64,000 bases of DNA from Lolium rigidum (Eukaryota; Streptophyta; Magnoliopsida; Poales; Poaceae), in NCBI RefSeq assembly GCF_022539505.1, contig NC_061510.1, positions 262,703,687-262,767,686 of the forward strand, read 5' to 3'. The notes under the pieces were generated by a model, which saw nothing but the letters and a program-made list of their open reading frames with translations, did no database searches and had not been told where the DNA came from. Both the position numbers and the translations under genes were made by a program. Each line of letters opens with the position of its first letter. Positions within the stretch are counted from its first letter, which is position 1. Below, in pieces: positions 57,733 through 64,000 of this stretch.

Positions 57733-58390
57733 AGTCCGCGCCAGCAAATCTGCGCTCCGGATCCTGAACGCCACAGTTCCAGCTGTGCCGCAGTATGTCA
57801 GGTGGTCGGAAACTCCGTGTACGTTTGATAGGTCGGATCACCCCACCATCATTCCGAAAGAGTGCTACGCCTTGGTTGTAAGTCCCCGCATCGACGGGTA
57901 TGATTTCTCCAAGTGCCTCATGGACGGCGGAGCCAGCTTGAATATCATGTACTTGGAGACTGTGGAGAGAATGCAGCTTACCAAGGAACAGATCAAGCAC
58001 TGCAACACCGAGTTCCACGGCGTGGTTCCGGGTAAGAAAGCAAACTCCCTGGGCAGCATCAGACTTCCCGTGGCCTTCGACGATGTTAATAATTTCCGCG
58101 AAGAGATGATCACGTTTGAGGTCCTGGCCTTCAAGAGCTCCTACCACGTCATCTTCGGCAGGCCCACCTACCACAAGTTTCACGCAAGAGCGTGCTACAT
58201 CTACAACAAGCTCAAGATTTCGGGCCCCAATGTTATGATCACCATATCCGGAGACTACAAGAAAGCTCACGAGTGCGAGTTAGGCGAAGCCGCCTTCGCA
58301 GAATCTGTGATATCTGGAGAGGAGCTGCAAGGCTACAGAGCCGTGGTGGATCCAAAAGAGATGCATACCACCAAGAAGAAGATCTCTTAA
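57733..58390 (+). pseudogene. Element E gag end and aspartic protease
   Basis: It resumes E's frame after D with AGTCCGCGCCAGCAAATC. The protease reads YVRWSETPCTFDRSDH, YALVVSPRIDGYDFSKCLMD, active site MDGGAS (about 57925) and VIFGRPTYHKFHARACYIYN (about 58150). It ends in TAA at 58388-58390, just after the TTKKK block. The active site is intact but the polyprotein is not. Confidence 0.82.
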
Positions 58391-58495
58391 CAGAAAACTT
58401 CGTTCAAGGCCGCGATAGACACCAACATGATCAACCTCAAGGCAGGAGATAGCTCTAAGCAGGTGTCGTTCGGAGCCAGCATGGACCCCAAATAG

Positions 58496-59132
58496 GAAGA
58501 CGCGCTCGTCGAGTTCCTCCGCGCTAACATGGACATCTTCGCATGGCAACCTTCTGACATGTCTGGAGTACCAAGGGAACTCGCCGAGCACTACCTCAAC
58601 ATCAACCCGGGAGCTAAACCGGTGAAGCAAGCTATGCGGCGCTTTGGAGATAAGAAGCACCGCGCCATAGGGATGGAATTAGCAAAGTTACTAGAGGCAA
58701 GTTTTGTAGTAGAAGTTATCCATACTGATTGGGTCGCAAACCCCGTCCTTGTAGCCAAAAAGAATTCTCAAATACTAAGAATGTGCATCGATTACTCCGG
58801 CTTGAACAAGCATTGTCCGAAGGATCCGTTCCCCTTGCCGCGCATTGACCAAGTCATTGATTCGACGGCGGGGCGGAACTTATGTGTTTTTTCTTGACGC
58901 ATATTCCGGGTATCACCAGATCCGGATGAAGAAGTCCGACCAAAAGGCGACCTCGTTCATCACTCCGTTCAACACTTACTGTTATGTCACCATGCCTTTC
59001 GGTTTGAAAAATGCAGGTGCCACCTACCAGCGTACGATGCAGCGGTGCTTGAAGGACCAGATTGGCTGGAACGTACACGCTTACGTCAACGACATCGCGG
59101 TCATGACCCGGAAATGATCCGACTTGATCAGC
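58496..59132 (+). pseudogene. Element E reverse transcriptase, N-terminal half (truncated)
   Basis: It starts after a TAG at 58494. NMDIFAWQPSDMSGVPRELA, LRMCIDYSGLNKHCPKDPFP, then a one-base insertion in a T run near 58888 moves reading to FLDAYSGYHQIRMKKSD, VTMPFGLKNAGATYQRTM and the active site, which here reads YVNDIAVM, with the first catalytic Asp replaced by Asn. A TGA follows at 59115. At about 59132 the sequence leaves the D alignment and enters the NAM-like gene, so thumb, RNase H and integrase are missing. Confidence 0.85.
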
Positions 59133-59133
59133 A

Positions 59134-59295
59134 ATGGCAAGGGCCAAAGAGGTGGAGTTGAAGGCGAAGAAAGTTGAGCTGAAACGGCAAACCGAGGACA
59201 ACCTGATCATGAACGCCGACTTGACCATCATGAGCGAGGCCAAGAGAGCTTGGTTCGAGAAAAGGCAGAAGGAGATCCTAGAGCGCCCAAATTGA
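59134..59295 (+). pseudogene. NAM-associated C-terminal-domain gene, 3' part
   Basis: A frame of 53 codons with stop TGA at 59293, reading AKEVELKAKKVELKRQTEDN and then MSEAKRAWFEKRQKEILERP. The AWFEKRQKEI ending is the characteristic end of the NAM-associated domain. It continues the helix that breaks off at 819 (EIEEVKAKK), so the two pieces are one gene separated by the tower. Some residues at the joint may be lost, as no target duplication is left. Confidence 0.6.
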
Positions 59296-60199
59296 GTTGA
59301 CAATCTCAATTTGTAAATTTTTATATTCTTTCAAACTATGGCATTTTTTTTTTCTTCATCATGGTACATTTTATTTGATATTATTTTATGCTATTTGATA
59401 TTATTCTATATTTATTAGATATTATTTTATATTTTTAGATTTTATTTATAAGTATGTGTTGCCAAATGGCCTGTTTCCCAAAGAAATGCGCCAAATGGGC
59501 AAATGAGTAGCCGCTGCGTTGGGCTCAGCGTACGACCCAAATAAACAACCGGACGCGAGGCGCTGTCCGTGTGTCCGCTGCGTTTGGATCGTCGGGTTGA
59601 AGATGTTATGACATTGTTGCACACATGAGTGTAATTGATCGGCCCACGAACGTGGCTCATGAAAGCTACTAGTTTCTCTGGCAGGCGGGAGGCGATCCCT
59701 ATTCTCCGTTTACTGCGGAAGCGATCTGGCGCTCCGCGCAACCCCGCTTTGTATGGGCCTGGCCCATAAACTTTTCATAGTAGCTTCACTGACTGTTTGA
59801 GCGTCTTTTAGTCAGAATCTGGCCCGACCTGTAGTTCTCGTCTCGCTTGTTCCTAGAAAAACAGTGAATATCTCTGAGATGGTTTCTAGTGAAGCTGCGT
59901 GCCTGCTTTCTTTTTCGAAACAGCTTACTACATCACAGCACTATTTTTGTAGTAGACGTTACCAAACACTGTTTCCAAATTCTAATATATATTTCGTAAT
60001 TTCTCTGAAGTACCGATGCGTACTACAGGCCCAGCACTGATTGTATGAATGATGGATAGTTGGAATGCCAAAAAATAGCATCTTTAGTACTTCAAATTTT
60101 TGGGGTTGATTCTTACAAAATGATGAACGGCGAACCATTGTACCTGCGATAGCGAATCCCACGGATAAATGTTTAACGAGGGAAAGCATTCAACTTTCA
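59296..60199 (+). other. Intergenic sequence right of the NAM-like gene
   Basis: It opens with an AT-rich stretch of degenerate GATATTATTTTAT repeats (59340-59455). A GC-richer segment (59460-59760) with GTCCGTGTGTCCGCTGCGTT follows, then unique AT-balanced sequence. Short ORFs on both strands show no family pattern. I see no gene. Confidence 0.5.
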
Positions 60200-62610
60200 T
60201 AAATGTTCTTACTTTTCTAATTTTGTTTTCGAGTAAACAAATGTTTATCTCAACAAATGTTATGTCTAAATAAATGCTAAAGGTGGAAAATCTTTTCATA
60301 AATGTTTACTGATGAAAATAATTTTTCAAAATTTAGAAATGTTCAACCATGGAAATTGTTCTTTTTCATAAATGTTCAAGCCGGAAATCTGTTCAAAGTG
60401 AAACTCGGTTCAAGTATGTTTAAGGCGGAAATCCGTTCAGGTGGATTTTCCCGTTCAAGTAACATAAATGTTTAGATCGTTCAACTCTTTTATAATTTTT
60501 AAGCAAAAAATCCGATGAAGGTGAAATCAGTTGAAGGCGGATCTCCAGTCAAGATGGAACGCTAAAGGCGGAAATCCGTTCCAAGTGGAATCCATTGAAG
60601 GTGGAAACCGTTCATGGAGGGAAACAGTTCAAAATTCAAAAAAATGTTTTGAGGATGGAAAAATGCATTTTTTTAAATACAGAAATGTTCAAGGATGGAA
60701 ATTGTTCTTTTATCATAAATGTTCAAGGTGGAATTCCCGTACAAGTAAAACAAATGTTTAAATCGTTCACCTCTTTTTATAAAATTTCAAGGCGAAAAAT
60801 CCGTTCAATGGTGGAAAACCGTTCATGAAGTTTAAGGTTGATTTTTTTTTTCAAAATTTGGTTCAAGGGAGAAATCCGTCCAAGGTGGAATTCTGTTCAA
60901 GTACCTGTTAAATGTTTAAGGCCAAAATCGTTCATGGAGGGAAATGGTTCATATATGTATAAGGTTCAAAACATTTTTTTCAAAATTCAGAAAATGTTCA
61001 ACCATGGATTTTATTCTTTTTACAAATGTTCAAGGTGGAAATGTGTTCAAGATGGAATTCGGTTCAAGTACATTCAAGGCAGAAATCCGTTCAAGGTGGG
61101 TTTCCCGGTCAAGTAACATAATTGTTTAAACCGTTCAACTCTGTTATAAATGTTCAAGGCGAAAATTGTTAAAGGCGGAATCCGTTAAAGGCGGGAATCC
61201 GTTCAGGTGGAAACCGTTCATGGAGGGAAACCATTCATAAATTCTTAGAGGTGGAAAACCGTTCAAGGCAGAAATCCGTTCAAGGTGGAATTCCGTTCAA
61301 GTATGTTCAAGGCGGAAATCCGTTCAAGTAACATAAATGTTTAAACCATTCAACTTTTAATAAAGTATCAAGGAGAAACTCCGTTAAAGGTGGAATCCGT
61401 TCAAGGCGGCAAATCCTTTCAAGGTGGAATCCGTTCAAGGCAAAAATCGTTCATGGAGGGAAACCGATCATATATATTTAAGGTTCAAAAATGATGTTCT
61501 GATTTATGTTCAAGGCGAAAAATTGTTGAAGGTGGAATCAGTTCAATGCGGAAATCCGTTCAAGATGGAACTATGTTCAAGTACGCTAAAGGGAGAAATC
61601 CGTTCAAGGTGGAATTCCCGTTCAAGGAACATAAATGTTTAAACCATTCACCCCTTTTTATAAATTTTCAAGGCAAAAAATCCGTTCATGGTGTAAAACT
61701 ATTCATAAATGTTTAAGGTTCAAAACATTTTTTCAACATTCAGAAATTTTTAACCATGGAACATGTTCTTTTCCATAAATGTTCAAGGCGGAAATCCGTT
61801 CAAGGTGGGATTCAGTTCAAGTACCTATTAAATGTTCAAGGCGAAAATCGTTCATTGACGGAAACCATTCATAAATGTATAAGGTTCAAAACAGTTGTTT
61901 TCAATATAAAAATATGTTCAACCATGGAATTTTTGTTCTTTTTCATAAACTTTCAAGGCGAAAATCGTTCATGGATGGAAACCATTCATGTCTGTTTAAG
62001 GTTCAAAACATTTTTCAAAATTCAGAAATGTTCAACCATGGATTTAATTCTTTTTAAAAATGTTCAAGGCGAAAATCTGTTCAAGGTGGAATTCGGTTGA
62101 AGTACGTTCAAGGCAAAAATACGTTCAAGGTGGATTTCCCAGTCAAGTAACATAATTGTTTAAACCATTCAAATCTTTTATAGATGTTCAAGGCGAAATT
62201 CGTTAAAGGTGGAATCCGTTCAAGATGGAAACCCATTGAACATGGAATCCATTCAAGGTGGAAACCGTTTATGGAGGGAAACCGTTCATAAGTGCTTACG
62301 GGTGGAAAACCGGTCAAGACCGAAATCCATTCAAGGTGGAGCTTTGTTCAATTACGTTCAAGGCGGTAATTCGTTTAACTAACATAAATGTTTAAACCGT
62401 TCAACTTTTAATACATTCTCAAAGCCATAATCCGTTAAAGGTGGACTCCATGGAAGGCGGCAAATCTGTTCAAGGCGAAAATTGTTGACGGAGGGAAACC
62501 GAAGATATATGTTTAAGGTTCAAAAATGATGTTTAGATTTATGTTCAAGGCGAAAATCGATTGAAGAAGGTGCAATCAGTTCAAGGCGAAAAAGGTAAGC
62601 TCCTAGTTAT
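60200..62610 (+). repeat. Hierarchical tandem repeat, unit GTTCAAGGCGGAAATCC
   Basis: A short degenerate unit of about 17-20 bp (GTTCAAGGYGGAATCCGTT and variants GTTCAAGGCGAAAATCG) is repeated dozens of times. Longer blocks recur within it: AATGTTCAACCATGGA plus TTCTTTTTCATAAATG (60346, 60686, 61000, 61745, 61918, 62030) and AACATAAATGTTTAAACCG (60461, 60747, 61114, 61328, 61625, 62146, 62378). The stretch from about 61114 to 61560 is repeated in the same block order at 62146-62600, a higher-order period of about 1.03 kb. Open frames across it are the repeat translated. Confidence 0.85.
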
Positions 62611-63660
62611 GCACTCTATTACTTGTAATGCCTCATGAAGTTAAAACTTTTACTTTGTTGTATAAATGCATGCTTTACATTAAATTTTAATTTTTTCTTA
62701 TCCACATAATCATATTCCGAAAATGGAGTGCTGATGCTTGCCAGAAGACTACAGCAACTAAAAATTTCTTATGTCCAAGGCAGCACTTTGTAATATGTTT
62801 TTTTTTTCAAAGTGTTTGTTACAGGCTTTTGTAATCTCTCTGAAGTTGTACTCTGAAGTTGCTGAATGTTTAACACTAGTTTCATTTGCACTTTGAAAAA
62901 TCATGCGGGGAGCCTGTTTTATACTGTTATAAATGGTGAAGCATGTATGTACTTTTTTATACTGCACAAAATATTTCTACTTCGCGTGTTTGAATACAGA
63001 TAACGAAATGAGAAAAGTTAAGTCATGAAAACATGGTCACGTTGTATCGTGTGGGGGAGCAAAATCGGGAGACACCGTTTCACAGTTGTAAACACACCGT
63101 ACGGAAGCAGGTACTACACATTAGCAACGCTAAAATGGGCCGAGCCCATCAAACCCGATCGCTCGAAAAAAGGTATGCGGAGCCACTCGTCCGCTCCGCT
63201 TCAAGCGGTCAATAGGCGCTCCCCAGGCGGGGGCCGGCCTCGAACTTAATGAAGCGTTGCTCAACTCGTGACTTGTCTGTCATCCTGAACCAGCCCATCA
63301 CCAGCTGCAGGCAGCAGGCCACTGTTCGTCAGGAATGCATTGCGGTGAATTTAACGGCCACAATTTGCACGTTTTCTTTGGACCAGGCGCCTTTCACCTT
63401 TTCCTCCCGCTCCAATGGCTCCATCATCGATCCAAGCAAGCCAGAACTTTATAAACATGGGTCCCAGGCTCTTGTCTACCACGGGCCCCACCAGCCAGTC
63501 TCCAATAAAGCGTGACGACCGTTTAGCAGGTAGAGGACCACCTCCCGGAAAGCTCCAGCTGAGCTGCGCTTCAGCTCGCAGGCAGACAAATTAATGGAGT
63601 CTGGCTAGAGGGTACAGGAAAGTACCGTACTCCAGCATTTTCTTGGTGGCGAGCGATATG
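62611..63660 (+). other. Intergenic sequence
   Basis: AT-rich to about 63020, then a GC-balanced part. Open frames up to about 90 codons (63025-63515) show no recognisable domain. I see no gene or element boundary here. Confidence 0.4.
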
Positions 63661-63666
63661 AGCACC

Positions 63667-64000
63667 TTTTTTTTTTAACAAGAGCGGGTCTAGAAGACAC
63701 CAGATGATTTCATTAAACATGTGACAGTACAAATTACATAGAAGTCTTTTTGCATCACTCGCACAAAAAAACAGAAATTTGAAGAAAGGGTTTCCACATT
63801 TGCAAATAATACCCTAGCACAAATGAAGAACAAGCAATCAAGTGATTGGATGCCTCCGCCACCAATCGCCGGTGATCTCAAGGCGCAGCCGCCGAGATCA
63901 GAGAGCTGAGCGCTCGATAGCCCTGTCCCGACGAAGAATCCTTGCCGCCGCTTGTTGAGCTGTCTCCGGGGACGAACCACTTGGAGATAGCACCCCGTCG
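63667..64000 (-). mobile_element. 3' end of a minus-strand retroposon (LINE or processed copy)
   Basis: Ten T residues at 63667-63676 read as a poly(A) tail on the minus strand. Just upstream on that strand is TTAATGAAATCATCTGGTGT and a T-rich 3' UTR-like part. A frame of 96 codons (63980-63690) with a Gly/Ser-rich start crosses it. The body lies beyond the right edge, so the family cannot be named; neither a reverse transcriptase nor a zf-RVT motif is visible in this piece. Confidence 0.45.

Larger units (their letters stand above)
820..59132 (+). mobile_element. Element E: Tat/Retand-type Ty3/gypsy, 3'-truncated, host of the whole nested tower
   Basis: E's own sequence is in five pieces: 820-1010 and 17532-17900 (5' LTR), 17901-17905 (first bases of the PBS region), 41619-44784 (gag) and 57733-59132 (end of gag, protease, start of reverse transcriptase). 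The pieces align in order with element D, a second copy of the same family. The rest of the span is elements A, F and D inserted into it. E stops in the reverse transcriptase, where it departs from D at about 59132 and runs into the second half of the NAM-like gene, so the rest of pol and the 3' LTR were deleted. No TSD is left. Confidence 0.8.

Noticed and set aside
59442..59741. Minus-strand ORF of 99 codons
   Set aside because: No recognisable domain or start context, and the sequence looks like unique GC-richer intergenic DNA.
60531..62100. Lys/Asn-rich ORFs of 60-115 codons
   Set aside because: Translations of the tandem repeat; frames are not kept between units.
1..64000. tRNA/rRNA genes, CRISPR arrays, bacterial operons or ribosome binding sites
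   Set aside because: None seen; tRNA-like strings are only primer-binding sites of LTR elements, and the window is plant nuclear DNA.

Overview
The window looks like nuclear DNA of a grass, most likely a pooid cereal relative (Triticeae or oat/ryegrass type). It is almost entirely transposable elements. The LTR families (starting TGATACGTCTCC..., TGTTGTGGGTATAC..., TGACATAGGCATCC...), the Tat/Retand-type Ty3/gypsy elements with a spliced gene on the antisense strand, and an L1-type LINE are all typical of grass genomes. I see no ordinary single-copy host gene, no tRNA or rRNA gene, and nothing prokaryotic. Species was not determined.

Layout. Bases 1-565 are a reversed LTR that runs off the left edge. 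Bases 566-819 and 59134-59295 are two halves of one NAM-associated-domain gene or gene-like sequence. Between them lies a tower of nested insertions. The base is gypsy element E (820-59132), with its 5' LTR at the left and its 3' half lost. Into E went: (1) element A (1011-17526, TSD GTGAA), which itself received element B (7427-17039, TSD ACAGA); (2) element F (17906-41618, 5' part deleted), which received element G (18007-30151, TSD CAGCC) and element H (32069-39156, TSD ATGCG); G in turn carries an intact full-length LINE (22413-28155, 14-bp TSD); (3) element D (44785-57727, TSD CCGAC), a second copy of the same family as E. Every element in the tower is in plus orientation. From 59296 to the right edge there is non-coding sequence with a hierarchical tandem repeat (about 60200-62610) and a minus-strand retroposon 3' end (from 63667).

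Gene content. D holds gag, protease, reverse transcriptase, RNase H and integrase in sense, broken by many frameshifts, plus an antisense gene. E holds gag, protease and the start of reverse transcriptase. B has gag-protease only, no polymerase or integrase, yet carries an antisense gene of five exons that joins into an uninterrupted frame of 756 codons. F keeps little more than its antisense gene and 3' LTR. A is a non-autonomous gypsy derivative whose long ORF contains a decayed reverse transcriptase. G and H belong to a non-autonomous family whose only protein is an acidic polypeptide with one membrane-like segment. The LINE has two intact ORFs and could have been mobile recently.

The most interesting points are the open, spliced antisense gene in a polymerase-less element, the unexplained membrane-like protein shared by G and H, and repeated polypurine-tract-like modules with adjoining hairpins upstream of the 3' LTRs of three unrelated families. 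All boundaries, TSDs and exon joins were read by eye; no database search was run.
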